This document shows positions 53,595-63,590 of a DNA stretch of 64,000 nucleotides, piece after piece. The position numbers and the translations under genes are program-made. The notes below the pieces were generated by a model. That model was given only the letters and a program-made list of their open reading frames with translations, was not told where the DNA came from and made no database searches. The DNA lies in contig CAZUAT010000001.1 in the NCBI GenBank assembly GCA_964618415.1, positions 62,001-126,000 on the forward strand, given 5' to 3'. Positions within the stretch are counted from its first letter, which is position 1; every line of letters starts with the position of its first letter. This DNA is from JACTMI01 sp964618415 (GTDB taxonomy: Bacteria > Acidobacteriota > Thermoanaerobaculia > Multivoradales > JAGPDF01).

Positions 53595-54866
53595 TCAGCC
53601 GCGCCCGCCGGCAGCCGACGGCTTTTCTGCCGTCACCGCCGTGCCGTCCTTGAGATCCCGGCTGATCGCCCGGTAGCTGCCCACCACGACCTGCTCGCCC
53701 GGCTGAACGCCCTCGAGCAGCTCGATGTGCGTATCGCTCTGGATTCCGGTGGTGACCGGCCGCGCATGGGCGACCCCGTCCTCGACCACGAATACGACCT
53801 GAGCGAAGCCGTCCTTGTCGACCGGGAACCGCTCACCGGCGGGCGTTCCCCCCTCGTCCTTCTCGTTCGCGCCACCGCCGACGATCTGATCCGGCGTGCG
53901 CACGGCCACGCTCTGAATTGGAACCCCGAGCGCCTCCTCGCGGGTCTCGGTCGTGATCACGGCCGAGGCCGTCATACCCGGCCGCAGGCTCGTGCCCGGG
54001 TCGAGGATCGCAATCTTCACCTCGAACTCGGTCTTCTGTTCGGCAGTGCCGGCGCCGCCGACCTTGGCGCTGTTTGCGATCTCGGTCACGCTGCCCTCGA
54101 AAGTCGTGCCGGGCAGCGCGTCGACCTCGATGACGGCGCGGTCGCCGACCTCGACGCGCACGATGTCGTTCTCGTCGACGTCGACCAGCGCCTCCATGCC
54201 GGACAGGTTCGAGAGCACCAGGATCACGTCCTCCTGGAACTGGGAACCGAGCGCGATCTCGCCCATCTCCTTGTTCAGCATCGAGACGGTGCCCGAGATC
54301 GGCGCGTAGATCGTCGTCTTCGACAGCGCATCGCGGGCCTGCTTGAGCGCCGCCCGGCTCTGCTCGACCTGATCGAGTGACGACCGATGGCGGGCGCGTT
54401 CGACTTCGGCGGCGGCGCGCGCGGCGTCGAGCGACGCACCCGACTCGAGCTGCTGGGCAAACAGGCTCTCGACCCGCTCGAGTTCACGGCGCGACTGCGC
54501 GAGGTTCTCCTCGGCGACGCGCGCCTGCGCCTGGCTGACCCGCAGATTGGCCTCCGCGCTCTCCACCTCGGCCAGGTAGCGCTCGCGGTCGAGTTCGAGC
54601 AACAGGCGGCCCTTGTCGACCCACTCGCCCTCGGCCACGTCGAGGCGGGTGATCTTGGCCGACACGTCGGCACTGATGTTGACCTGGGTGACGGGTTGCA
54701 CCCGTCCGGTCGCCTCGACCGACTGCACGATCGTGCGCCGCTCGACCGGCTCGGTCTGCACTTCGACCGCTCCGTCGCCCTTGCCCCGACCACTCAGCGC
54801 CATTCCGGCGCCCGCCAGCACGACGGCAGCCACGCCGCCCACGATCCACTTCGTCCGCTTCGACAT
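53595..54866 (-). CDS. Periplasmic adaptor subunit (MacA/HlyD family)
   Basis: A 423-residue membrane-fusion protein with an N-terminal anchor helix (about 8-25), a lipoyl-like half (INISADVSAKITRLDVAEGEWVDKGRLLLELD), a coiled-coil hairpin (about 95-185) and the returning barrel domains (ALKQARDALSKTTIYAPISGTVS). It should bridge the two MacB-like permeases to an outer-membrane channel. It is the first gene of the four-gene exporter operon. Confidence 0.93.
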   Translation of the reverse strand: MSKRTKWIVGGVAAVVLAGAGMALSGRGKGDGAVEVQTEPVERRTIVQSVEATGRVQPVTQVNISADVSAKITRLDVAEGEWVDKGRLLLELDRERYLAEVESAEANLRVSQAQARVAEENLAQSRRELERVESLFAQQLESGASLDAARAAAEVERARHRSSLDQVEQSRAALKQARDALSKTTIYAPISGTVSMLNKEMGEIALGSQFQEDVILVLSNLSGMEALVDVDENDIVRVEVGDRAVIEVDALPGTTFEGSVTEIANSAKVGGAGTAEQKTEFEVKIAILDPGTSLRPGMTASAVITTETREEALGVPIQSVAVRTPDQIVGGGANEKDEGGTPAGERFPVDKDGFAQVVFVVEDGVAHARPVTTGIQSDTHIELLEGVQPGEQVVVGSYRAISRDLKDGTAVTAEKPSAAGGRG

Positions 54867-54983
54867 TGCCCGCCGCTCCCCTCGAATGGTGCCTCGGCCG
54901 GAACAGGCGCCCCGGCATCCCTACCTACGCCGGGCAGGCGGCCGGGTTTCCGTCCGTGCGGGGGCGGCGGCAGGACGGCTCCC

Positions 54984-55031
54984 CAAAACGACCCCGGCCC
55001 GCTCTCCGGACGGACCGGAGAAGCGGGCCGG
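54984..55031 (-). terminator. Rho-independent terminator of the DUF4412 gene
   Basis: On the minus strand a 15-bp GC-rich stem (arms at 54994-55008 and 55016-55031, one bulged base) closes a 7-base loop and is followed by a TTTT run (54985-54988). It lies 30 bases after the DUF4412 stop and about 120 bases before the exporter operon start, insulating the two units. Confidence 0.75.
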
Positions 55032-55061
55032 GAGCGCCGGCTGGCGCCGGGCGAGACGAGG

Positions 55062-55805
55062 TCAGCGGCGGCGCTGGCCGGCCGCCTGAGCCATCGGGTC
55101 GAAGCGGACCTCCGAGTATCCGGCCGGCACCTCGTAGGTCCCCACCGGAGCTTCCTTCTCCTCGACCGATTCGAGCTGCTGCCAGCTCTTGAGTTCCTTG
55201 CCCATCATCGTGGTCGTGGAGTCGGTGCGCACCGGGAAACCATCCAGCTTCTGGGCGAGATCCTTCATCCACTGCTGGTTCGGAGCCAGGCTGGCGTTGG
55301 CAATCGCGATCTCCTTGTACTTCGACCAGTCGATCGGCAGGTCTTCGGTCAGGCACTGGTCCATGGACATCGTCATCATCGGCATCGAGATGTCCACCCG
55401 CGTGAACTTGCAGGTGCGGCCCCCGTACTCGCCGGTCCGGCCCGTCGGCGTCACCGTGGTCGTCGCCGCCATCATGCGAGCCATCTGCTCCATCATCGGC
55501 GCCATGTCGGGGCTGACCATCTTGGACATGTCGAGCGGCACGTCGAGTGCCGAGTAGTTCTTCTCGGCGTGGTCGATGACGTAGAACTTCTTGCGATCTG
55601 GACGCAGCAGGATGGACGTTTCGCCCATGTCGTAGCGCACCCCGCCGTCGCCGTACCAGTAGGTGTAGGTGCTGTCCTCGGCCGGGGTGTTCTGCCCCAT
55701 CATCTGGAACGCGTCGGTGTGGCTGCGGATGGTCAAGACGGTGTCGGCCGCCAGCGGGGCGGCAGCGGAAATGGCGAACAACAGTACGGAAATCCGTCGG
55801 AACAT
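55062..55805 (-). CDS. DUF4412-family exported protein
   Basis: A 247-residue protein with a signal peptide (about 1-19, AAAPLAA) and a methionine-rich body (MAPMMEQMARMMAATTT; ISMPMMTMSMDQC). The layout matches the DUF4412 family of exported proteins of unknown function. AGGAGG six bases before ATG 55805 fixes the start; longer in-frame starts lack one. It has its own terminator, and a TAGGAT hexamer about 58 bases upstream is the likely -10. Confidence 0.78.
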   Translation of the reverse strand: MFRRISVLLFAISAAAPLAADTVLTIRSHTDAFQMMGQNTPAEDSTYTYWYGDGGVRYDMGETSILLRPDRKKFYVIDHAEKNYSALDVPLDMSKMVSPDMAPMMEQMARMMAATTTVTPTGRTGEYGGRTCKFTRVDISMPMMTMSMDQCLTEDLPIDWSKYKEIAIANASLAPNQQWMKDLAQKLDGFPVRTDSTTTMMGKELKSWQQLESVEEKEAPVGTYEVPAGYSEVRFDPMAQAAGQRRR

Positions 55806-55919
55806 GACCTGCCTCCTGAGTCGATAACGGTCGGCGATGCGCATCGGCGCGGCCGGCATTGAATCCTACCAGCCGACCCGCCGGCCGGGTCTGGTATCCG
55901 GGCTCCCGCGGCAGGGGTC

Positions 55920-55925
55920 TAAGCT
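55920..55925 (+). promoter_or_regulatory. Possible -10 of the alpha-2-macroglobulin gene
   Basis: TAAGCT ends six bases before the ATG, the spacing seen at lrp and prmC, implying a leaderless mRNA. The -35 region is not convincing and there is no Shine-Dalgarno sequence. Confidence 0.3.
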
Positions 55926-55931
55926 TGCGCC

Positions 55932-58900
55932 ATGAGCCCCCAGAGCCCGCTCCGACGCCGCGCCCGCGCCTCCCGCCTCGTCTCGCTGCTCGCCCCGGTC
56001 CTCGTCGCGCTCGTCGCGCTCGCCTGTCGCCCGGCAGCGGCGACCGACCCGCTGCCGGGAGAAGATCCGCCGATGACCGGCCGAGCCACCTGGAGCGAGG
56101 TCGACCGCCTGATCGACGAGCAGAAGCTCGCCGAGGCGGCGAAGCTCCTCGACCGCCTGGAGACGGCCGCCCGGGAGGGCCAGAACGATCAGGAACTGGC
56201 CAGCGTCCTCGTCCGCCAGACCCAGATCGGCCTCGCCCTCGGCGGCTACGAGACCGCGGTCGAGGCGCTGCGCGCCAAAGCCTGGCCGGAAGAGCCGCTC
56301 GCCCGCGCCACCGTAGAGCTCTACGACGCGCACGCCCTGCTCGGCTACCTCGGCGCCTACGGCTGGGAGATCCGCCAGCGCGAGAAGGTGGTCTCGGGCG
56401 CGGCGCAGGATCTCAAGCTCTGGACTGCCGATCAGATCGTCGCCGAGGCCGACCGCGCATTTGCGCGGGTCTGGGCGCAGCGCGACCGCCTCGGCGAACT
56501 GGCACCCGATGCGCTCGCCGAGCTGCGTCCGAACGACTATCCCGACCGGATACGCCCCACGCTGCGCGACGCGGTGGCCTACCTCTGGGCCGAGCGCCTG
56601 GCCGACAGCGCGCACTGGTCCGCCGACGAGAGCGCCGAACTGTGGAAGCTCGACCGCGACGCTCTGGCTGATGGCCGCACCGTGGAGCCGACCCCCGAGC
56701 GGCTGGCCGACGACGCACTGCACCCGTTGGTGCGCCTGGCGGCGCTGCTCGGCGACCTCGAGCGCTGGCACCGCGGCCGCCGCGAGCCAGGTGCGGCGCT
56801 CGAGGCCCGCCTCGAGCGCTTCCGCCATCTGCTGCAGGCCTACTCGGAACCGCAGGATCGGGCGGCGCTCGCGGCCGCGCTCGAGCGCTCCCTGGCCGAG
56901 TTCCGCGCCCACCCGTGGTGGTCGATGGGGATGGCGCTGCTGGCGGAGACGACCGACGGCTTCGACGCCCCCGAGGCGCGAATCCGTGCCCGCGCGCTGG
57001 CCGTCGAGGGTGAGCAGGCCTACCCGAACTCGCCGGGCGCCAGGCATTGCCGGGTCGTGCGCGAGCGCATCGATGCGCCTGCCTATGCGCTGCAAGCGAT
57101 GGCCATCGACGCGGCCGACCGGCGCTCGGTCGAGATCACCCACCGCAACCTGCAGCAGCTCCACCTGCGCGCCTACCGGCTTCCGGACGAGCGGTTCGAG
57201 GCACAGCCGGTCCGCTGGACGGGCTGGAACGACGAGCGCGTGAGCGCCGTGCTGCGCGGCACGCCCGAGGCCAGCTGGTCGGTCACCCTGCCGCCGACCC
57301 CCGACTTCCGGGACCACCGCACGTTTACCACCCCCCCGCTCACCGCGCGCGGGCGCTATCTGGTGGTGGCCTCCGCCGAGCCCGGCTTCCGTCGCAACAA
57401 CAACTCGCGCCAGGCCGTCGAACTGCGCCTCTCGGACCTGGTCCTGCTGCGCGATCCGGCGTTCGGGCAGGCACCTGGGGCCGATTCGGTGCGCGTCCTG
57501 TCGGGCTCGACCGGGGCGCCGGTCGCCGGGGCCGAAGCGACGCTCTATCGGTGGCGCTGGGAGCAGAAGCCGGAGCGGGTCGAGACGCGCACCAGCGACG
57601 CCGGCGGTCTGGTCCGCTTCGCCCTGCCGCCGGGCGGGGACGGACGCGGCATCGCCGTGGTGGTCCGGCACGGCGAGGACGAGGCGGTCTGGTCCCAAGG
57701 CTACTGGTGGCGACCGCCGTCTCCGCCAGGCGCGTCGTCAGCGGCCCTCGTTTTCACCGACCGCGCCATCTACCGGCCCGGGCAGAAGCTGCTCTGGAAG
57801 ATCCTCGCCTACGAAGGGGAGGCCGCCAAGGGGAGTTTCCGCGCCGTCGGCGACCGCTCGCACGTGGTCGAGCTGCTCGATCCGAACGGCGAAGTGGTCG
57901 CTACCGGCGAGGCGAGGACCAACGATTTCGGCACCGCGGCCGGCGAGCTCGAGATCCCTAGCGGGCGGCTGCTCGGCAACTGGACCTTGCGCACCAGCGC
58001 CAACGGCCGGACGTCGATCTCGGTCGAGGAGTACAAGCGGCCGACCTTCGAATTGACCCTCGACGCGCCCGTCGGCGAGCCGCGTCTCAACCGTCCCCTC
58101 GATGTCCCCGGCGACGCGCGTTACTACTTCGGATTGCCGGTCGCTTCGGGAACGGTCTCCTGGCGCGTCGTGCGCGCGCCGATGTGGGAGTGGGCGCGCC
58201 ACGGCGGCTGGTGGTGGCGACCGCCGGCGCCGCCGCGCACGATCGCCTCGGGCTCGACCGAGGTCGACGCCGAAGGCAAGTTCGCCGTCCGCTTCACCCC
58301 CGAGGCCGACGAGCGCGAGCGCGACGCCTGCGGCTGCTACCGCTTCACCGTCGAGGCCGAACTGACCGACGAGGGGGGCGAGACCCGCTCGGCGTCGCGC
58401 TCGATCGCGGTCGGCTGGGTCGGAGTGACCCTGGCGGTCGACGGCGATCCGTTCCTGCTCGGTCCGGAGAGCCCGCGCGCGTGGACCGTGCGCCGGCGCT
58501 CGCTCGACGGCGAGGCCCGCCCGGGTGCCACGAGCTGGCGGCTGGTCGAGCTCGCCCAGCCCGAGCGCGCGCCGCTGCCGGCCGAGCTGCCACGGCCGGT
58601 CGAGCCGGATCGCGAGCGCTGGGCAACCGCCGGGGATCGCCTGCGCCCACGGTGGGACACCGGAATCGACTCGGCCGAGCTGCTCGCCGGCTGGTCGAGC
58701 GGACCCGAAGTCGCCCGCGGCACGCTCACCCACGGCGAGGACGGCGCCGGCCAGCTCCCGCTCACCGACCTCGCCGCCGGGGCCTACCGGCTGATCGCCG
58801 AGACGCGCGACACGCATGGCGAGGTCTTTACGCTCGAGCGCTCGTTCGTCGTCGTCGACGACGCGCGGCCGCATCTCGCCGTCCCGCTCGAACTCCGGTT

Positions 58901-61900
58901 CGAGAGTCCGTCGGTCGCCGTCGGCGGCACCGCCCGGCTGTTCGTGCACTCCGGCCTGCCGGGTCAAACGATCGTCCTCGAGCGGCTGCGCGGCAGTGAG
59001 GTCCAGGAGCGGCGGACGCTGACCGCCGGCCGCGATCCGGTCTGGATCGAGTGGCCGGTCGCGCGGACCGACCGCGGCGGCTTCGGCGTGCGCGCCACCG
59101 TGCTCGCCGACCACCAGGCCGTCTCGCGCTCAACCTCCATCGCCGTGCCGTGGGACGACCGGGGGCTCACGGTCGAGCTCACCAGCTTCCGCGACAAGCT
59201 CGAACCGGGGGCGAGCGAAACGTTCCGAGTTGCCGTGCGGGACCACCGCGGCCGTCCGCTGGGCGCCGGTGCTGCCGAGCTGCTCGCTTCGATGTACGAC
59301 CGCAGCCTCGACTACTTCCGCCCGTTCGCGGCCCCCCGCCCCTCGGCGCTCTATCCGGCGTTCGGCGCCCCCAGCGCGCTGGCACACGCACTGGCCGGAG
59401 CCGGCGCCGTCTGGCAAGACGCGGAGGACTGGGGGCGGTGGGCCTCGGCGCCTGTCTTCTCGGCCGACGCCTTCGTCGGCATCCACCCGTACGGGATCGG
59501 CGGTCCGGGCTTCGGCGTCCAGCGAATGATGAAGGGTGCGGTCGTGATGGAAAGTGGCGCGGCCCCGCCGATGCCGGCCGCTGCGCCTGCACCGCAGGTG
59601 CGGGCCGAGGCGTCCGCCGACGAGAGCAGGCGAGATCAGCTCCAGTCGGTCGGCTATCTCGCGGGGAACGCGGATGCGGCGACCCTCACAGCGCCGGGCA
59701 CGACGGCCCCGGCCGAAATCACTGCCCGCGCCGACTTCTCCGAGACCGCCTTCTGGCAACCGCATCTGGTCACCGACGCAGAAGGCACGGCGGCGATCGA
59801 GTTCCGGGTCCCCGAGTCGCTGACCTCCTGGAAGCTCTGGGTGGCGGCGGTCACCCGTGACCTCGCCTCCGGCTACGTCGAGCAGGAGATCCGCACCGCC
59901 AAGGACCTGATGGTCCGGCCCTACCTGCCGCGCTTCCTGCGCGAGGGGGACCGCGCCGAGATCCGGGTCGCGATCGACAACGCCTCGGAGGCAAAGCTCG
60001 CGGGCGAGGTTCGCTTTCGCATCGAGGACCCCGAGTCGAAGGCCGACCTCTCCGCCGACTTCGGCCTGCCCGCCGGCGGCGGCACCGCGAAGTTCGCCGC
60101 CGAGGCCGGGCGGGGGACGACGGTCGTCTTCCCGGTCGCGGCGCCGGCGGGCGTGCGCCCGCTCGCGATCCGCGTCGAGGCGCGCGCCGGAACGCTCGCG
60201 GACGGCGAACTGCGGCCGGTTCCGGTGCTGCCGTCGCGGATCCGCCTCGCGCAGTCGCGCTTCGCGGCGCTCACCGGCGGTGAGCGGCGCGAGCTCACCT
60301 TCGACGACCTCGCCGCCGAGGACCCGACCCGCATCGACGAGCGGATGGTCGTCACCGTCGACGGCCAGCTCTTCTACGGCCTGCTCGACGCCCTCCCGTA
60401 TCTCGTCGAGTACCCCTACGAGTGCACCGAGCAGACGCTCAACCGGTTCGTTTCGGCCGGCGTGCTCGCCTCGATGTTCGATCGCTACCCCGGGCTCCAG
60501 TCGATGGCCGCCGAGCTCGCGAAGCGCGACACCCGCTGGGAGCGCTTCGACGCCGCCGATCCCAACCGCCGGATGGCCCTCGAAGAGACGCCGTGGCTCC
60601 GGCAGGCGCGCGGCGGCGCGGGCGAGGACGACCAGGCGCTGCTGCGCATCCTCGACCCGAAGGTCGCCCGCGCCGTGCGCGCCGAGGCGCTCGCCAAGCT
60701 CGAGAAGGCGCAGCTGCCGTCGGGCGCCTTCCCCTGGTTCCCGGGCGGGCCGCCGTCGCCGTACATGACCCTCTACCTGATGTACGGCTTGGGGCGCGCC
60801 AGCGAGTTCGGCGTCGAGGTGCCCGAGCGGATGGTGCGCCGCGGCTGGACCTTCCTCGCGCAGGAGATCGAGCGCGACTGGTGGAAGCACGCGATCGAAG
60901 AGGACTGCTGCTGGGAGCTGCTGACCTTCGCCAACTACGTCGCCTCCACCTACCAGGATCCGAAGTGGATGGAGTCGGTGCTGCCGGTCAAGCGCCGGCG
61001 CGAGATCCTCGACTTCTCGTTCAAGCACTGGAAGCAGCACTCGCCGATGCTCAAGCTCCAGCTGGCGCTCACCCTCACCCGGATGGAGCGGCCGCAGGAC
61101 GCCCGGCTCGTGCTGGCGAGCGTCATGGACTCGTCGAGGACCGACCGCGATCTCGGCACCTACTGGGCGCCCGAGGACCGCGCCTGGCTCTGGTACAACG
61201 ACACGATCGAAACCCACGCGTGGGCGCTGCGCGCGCTCTCCGAGGTGGCGCCCGAGGACGCCCGCGACAAGGGGCTCGTCCAGTGGCTCTTCCTGAACAA
61301 GAAGCTCGGCCACTGGAAGTCGACCCGCGCCACCGCCGAGGTCCTCTTCTCGGTCGCTGGCTGGCTGCAGAAGAAGGAGCTGCTCGGGGCGCGCGAGGAG
61401 CTCGCGGTCACCTTCGGCGGCCGCACGACGCCGTTTGTCTTCGAGCCGGATCGTTACACAGGCAAGAAGAACCAGATCGTGCTCGAGGGCAACGAGATCG
61501 TCCCGGAGCGCGACGCGACGATCGTGGTCGAGCAGAAGACCGACGGCTTCGCCTTCGCCTCGGCGACTTGGCACTTCTCGACCGAACAGCTGCCGCCCGA
61601 AGCCCGCGGCGATCTGTTTCAGGTCGAACGCCGCTGGTACCGGCGGGTCAAGCAGGGGAGCGAGACAACCCTGGAGCCGATCGCCGAGGGGGCGCGCCTC
61701 GCAGTGGGCGACGAGCTCGAGGTGCAGCTGTCGATCCGGGCGAAGGCGGCCGCCGAGTACGTCCACCTGCGCGATCCACGCGCCGCCGGGCTCGAGCCGG
61801 ATCGGTCCAACTCGGGCTGGCGCTGGGATCTGGGCATCGCCTGGTACGAGGAGGTGCGCGACTCGGGCACCAACTTCTTCTTCGAATGGCTGCCGGCCGG

Positions 61901-62066
61901 CGAATACACGCTGAAGTACCGCGTCCGCGCCGCCACCGCCGGCGAGTTCCGGGTGGCGCCGGCCGAACTCCAGTCGATGTACGCGCCGGAGTTCGTCGCC
62001 TACTCAGCCGGCGCCCGCCTCGCCATCGCACCGGTTCGCGCGGCGATAGAATCGCCCGCACCATGA
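55932..62066 (+). CDS. Bacterial alpha-2-macroglobulin lipoprotein
   Basis: A 2044-residue protease-trapping protein, the largest gene in the window. The signal peptide ends in a lipobox (LVALAC, Cys32). MG-like beta domains follow, with RAIYRPGQKLLWK-like YRPGQ at the start of an MG domain. An Ala/Pro-rich variable stretch lies near residues 1190-1270. ADFSETAFWQPHLVTD and PESLTSWKLW mark the A2M domain, and the thioester motif CTEQ (Cys about 1498) lies in YPYECTEQTLNRF. It should covalently trap proteases in the periplasm. The family is often linked to pbpC, which is absent here. Its stop overlaps the mdh ATG. Confidence 0.93.
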   Translation: MSPQSPLRRRARASRLVSLLAPVLVALVALACRPAAATDPLPGEDPPMTGRATWSEVDRLIDEQKLAEAAKLLDRLETAAREGQNDQELASVLVRQTQIGLALGGYETAVEALRAKAWPEEPLARATVELYDAHALLGYLGAYGWEIRQREKVVSGAAQDLKLWTADQIVAEADRAFARVWAQRDRLGELAPDALAELRPNDYPDRIRPTLRDAVAYLWAERLADSAHWSADESAELWKLDRDALADGRTVEPTPERLADDALHPLVRLAALLGDLERWHRGRREPGAALEARLERFRHLLQAYSEPQDRAALAAALERSLAEFRAHPWWSMGMALLAETTDGFDAPEARIRARALAVEGEQAYPNSPGARHCRVVRERIDAPAYALQAMAIDAADRRSVEITHRNLQQLHLRAYRLPDERFEAQPVRWTGWNDERVSAVLRGTPEASWSVTLPPTPDFRDHRTFTTPPLTARGRYLVVASAEPGFRRNNNSRQAVELRLSDLVLLRDPAFGQAPGADSVRVLSGSTGAPVAGAEATLYRWRWEQKPERVETRTSDAGGLVRFALPPGGDGRGIAVVVRHGEDEAVWSQGYWWRPPSPPGASSAALVFTDRAIYRPGQKLLWKILAYEGEAAKGSFRAVGDRSHVVELLDPNGEVVATGEARTNDFGTAAGELEIPSGRLLGNWTLRTSANGRTSISVEEYKRPTFELTLDAPVGEPRLNRPLDVPGDARYYFGLPVASGTVSWRVVRAPMWEWARHGGWWWRPPAPPRTIASGSTEVDAEGKFAVRFTPEADERERDACGCYRFTVEAELTDEGGETRSASRSIAVGWVGVTLAVDGDPFLLGPESPRAWTVRRRSLDGEARPGATSWRLVELAQPERAPLPAELPRPVEPDRERWATAGDRLRPRWDTGIDSAELLAGWSSGPEVARGTLTHGEDGAGQLPLTDLAAGAYRLIAETRDTHGEVFTLERSFVVVDDARPHLAVPLELRFESPSVAVGGTARLFVHSGLPGQTIVLERLRGSEVQERRTLTAGRDPVWIEWPVARTDRGGFGVRATVLADHQAVSRSTSIAVPWDDRGLTVELTSFRDKLEPGASETFRVAVRDHRGRPLGAGAAELLASMYDRSLDYFRPFAAPRPSALYPAFGAPSALAHALAGAGAVWQDAEDWGRWASAPVFSADAFVGIHPYGIGGPGFGVQRMMKGAVVMESGAAPPMPAAAPAPQVRAEASADESRRDQLQSVGYLAGNADAATLTAPGTTAPAEITARADFSETAFWQPHLVTDAEGTAAIEFRVPESLTSWKLWVAAVTRDLASGYVEQEIRTAKDLMVRPYLPRFLREGDRAEIRVAIDNASEAKLAGEVRFRIEDPESKADLSADFGLPAGGGTAKFAAEAGRGTTVVFPVAAPAGVRPLAIRVEARAGTLADGELRPVPVLPSRIRLAQSRFAALTGGERRELTFDDLAAEDPTRIDERMVVTVDGQLFYGLLDALPYLVEYPYECTEQTLNRFVSAGVLASMFDRYPGLQSMAAELAKRDTRWERFDAADPNRRMALEETPWLRQARGGAGEDDQALLRILDPKVARAVRAEALAKLEKAQLPSGAFPWFPGGPPSPYMTLYLMYGLGRASEFGVEVPERMVRRGWTFLAQEIERDWWKHAIEEDCCWELLTFANYVASTYQDPKWMESVLPVKRRREILDFSFKHWKQHSPMLKLQLALTLTRMERPQDARLVLASVMDSSRTDRDLGTYWAPEDRAWLWYNDTIETHAWALRALSEVAPEDARDKGLVQWLFLNKKLGHWKSTRATAEVLFSVAGWLQKKELLGAREELAVTFGGRTTPFVFEPDRYTGKKNQIVLEGNEIVPERDATIVVEQKTDGFAFASATWHFSTEQLPPEARGDLFQVERRWYRRVKQGSETTLEPIAEGARLAVGDELEVQLSIRAKAAAEYVHLRDPRAAGLEPDRSNSGWRWDLGIAWYEEVRDSGTNFFFEWLPAGEYTLKYRVRAATAGEFRVAPAELQSMYAPEFVAYSAGARLAIAPVRAAIESPAP

Positions 62067-63043
62067 CCAAGCCCTTGCGCATCGCCATCACCGGCGCGGC
62101 CGGCAACATCGGCTACGCCCTCGCCTTCCGTCTGGCCGCCGGCAATCTCGCTGGCCCGGACCGCCCCGTCGTCCTCCAGCTGCTCGAGATTCCGCCCGCT
62201 CTGTCGGCCCTGGAGGGGGTTGCCATGGAGCTGCGCGACTGCGCCTTCCCGCTGCTCGACGGCGTCGTCACCACTTCCGACGCCCAAACCGCCTTTGACG
62301 GCGCCGACGTCTGCTTTCTGGTCGGCGCCAAGCCGCGCGGGCCGGGCATGGAGCGCAAGGACCTGCTGGCCGAGAACGGCAAGATCTTCGGGCCGCAGGG
62401 GCGAGCGATCGCCGCGCGGGCCGCCAAGGACGTCCGCGTTCTCGTCGTGGGCAACCCGGCCAACACCAATGCGCTCATTGCCGCCTCGAACGCCAAGGGG
62501 CTCGATCCGCGTCAGTTCCACGCCATGACCCGCCTCGACCACAACCGGGCGATCTCGCAGCTGGCCGAGCAGACCGGCAGCCACCCGCGCGACGTCCACC
62601 GGATGACGATCTGGGGCAACCACTCGTCGACCCAGGTGCCCGACATCGCGCACGCGACGGTCGGCGGCAAGCCGGCGCCGTCGCTGGTGGACACCGCGTG
62701 GACGAACGACGTCTTCGTGCCTACGGTGCAGCAGCGCGGCGCCGCGATCATCAAGGCGCGCGGCGCCTCGTCGGCCGCCTCGGCGGCCTCGTCGGCGATC
62801 GACCACGTGCGCGACTGGCTGCTGGGCAGCCGCGACGGCGACTGGGTCTCGATGGCAGTGCCCTCGGACGGGAGCTACGGCATCGCCCCCGGCGTCGTCT
62901 ACAGCTACCCCTGCGTCTGCAAGGGTGGCGACTTCGAGATCGTCCAGGGGCTCGAGATCGCCCCCGCGACGCGCGAGAAGATGGCCGCCTCAGAGGGCGA
63001 ACTGCGCGAAGAGCGCGCCGCCGTCGAGAGCCTGCTCGCCTGA
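62063..63043 (+). CDS. mdh: Malate dehydrogenase
   Basis: A 326-residue NAD-dependent malate dehydrogenase of the cytosolic-like type, converting malate and oxaloacetate in the TCA cycle. The nucleotide-binding GAAGNIGYALAF, substrate-binding Arg residues (AKPRGPGMERKDLL, MTRLDHNRA) and catalytic His (IWGNHSSTQVPD) are present. ATG 62063 overlaps the macroglobulin stop (ATGA). A TAGAAT hexamer 10 bases upstream suggests it also has its own promoter. Confidence 0.96.
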   Translation: MTKPLRIAITGAAGNIGYALAFRLAAGNLAGPDRPVVLQLLEIPPALSALEGVAMELRDCAFPLLDGVVTTSDAQTAFDGADVCFLVGAKPRGPGMERKDLLAENGKIFGPQGRAIAARAAKDVRVLVVGNPANTNALIAASNAKGLDPRQFHAMTRLDHNRAISQLAEQTGSHPRDVHRMTIWGNHSSTQVPDIAHATVGGKPAPSLVDTAWTNDVFVPTVQQRGAAIIKARGASSAASAASSAIDHVRDWLLGSRDGDWVSMAVPSDGSYGIAPGVVYSYPCVCKGGDFEIVQGLEIAPATREKMAASEGELREERAAVESLLA

Positions 63044-63071
63044 GCGGCCGCGCCTGCCTGACCTGCGCGCC

Positions 63072-63590
63072 GTGAACGCTGCCATCCGGTCCGGCAGGCC
63101 CGGTGATGCGGCGGCGGTGGCCGCCTGCATCGACCAGGTCGCCCGCGAGCGCCGCTACCTGGCCGTCGTCGAGGGCTTCACGGCGGAGGAAACCGAGCGT
63201 TTCCTGGCCCGCCTCGTCGATGCGGGCGGGGTGCATCTGGTCGCCGAATGGAACGATGAGATCGTCGCCACCTGCGACATCGCTCCGATCGCCATGGAAG
63301 GGATGCGCCACGTCGGCCGGCTGGGCATCGCTGTCCTGGCGACCTGGCGCGGGCGCGGCATCGGCCGCCGGCTGCTGCGCGAGGCGGTCGACCGCGCGTT
63401 CGCCAGCGGGCTCGCCCGCGTCGAACTCGAGGTATTCGCCTCCAACACTGCCGCCATCCGCCTCTACGAGTCCGAAGGCTTCCGCCTCGAAGGCCGCCGA
63501 CGCTGCGCCCGTCGGCTCGACGGAGTGGAGGACGACCTGCTGATCTACGGCCTGCTGGCCGACGAACCCCGACCGCCCGCCTCGTCCTGA
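63072..63590 (+). CDS. GNAT family N-acetyltransferase
   Basis: A 172-residue acetyl-CoA-dependent acetyltransferase. Motif A is LGIAVLATWRGRGIGRRLLREAVDRAF with the acetyl-CoA pyrophosphate loop RGRGIG, and motif B is NTAAIRLYESEGFRLEGRRR, a RimJ/PhnO-like pattern. GTG 63072 starts 28 bases after mdh and gives the usual N-terminal AAIRSGRPGDA. Substrate unknown. Its last 46 bases overlap the convergent small gene. Confidence 0.92.
   Translation: MNAAIRSGRPGDAAAVAACIDQVARERRYLAVVEGFTAEETERFLARLVDAGGVHLVAEWNDEIVATCDIAPIAMEGMRHVGRLGIAVLATWRGRGIGRRLLREAVDRAFASGLARVELEVFASNTAAIRLYESEGFRLEGRRRCARRLDGVEDDLLIYGLLADEPRPPASS

Noticed and set aside
59130..61766. 878-codon minus-strand frame inside the macroglobulin gene
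   Set aside because: Complementary to a conserved A2M region including the thioester; no start signal or motif of its own.
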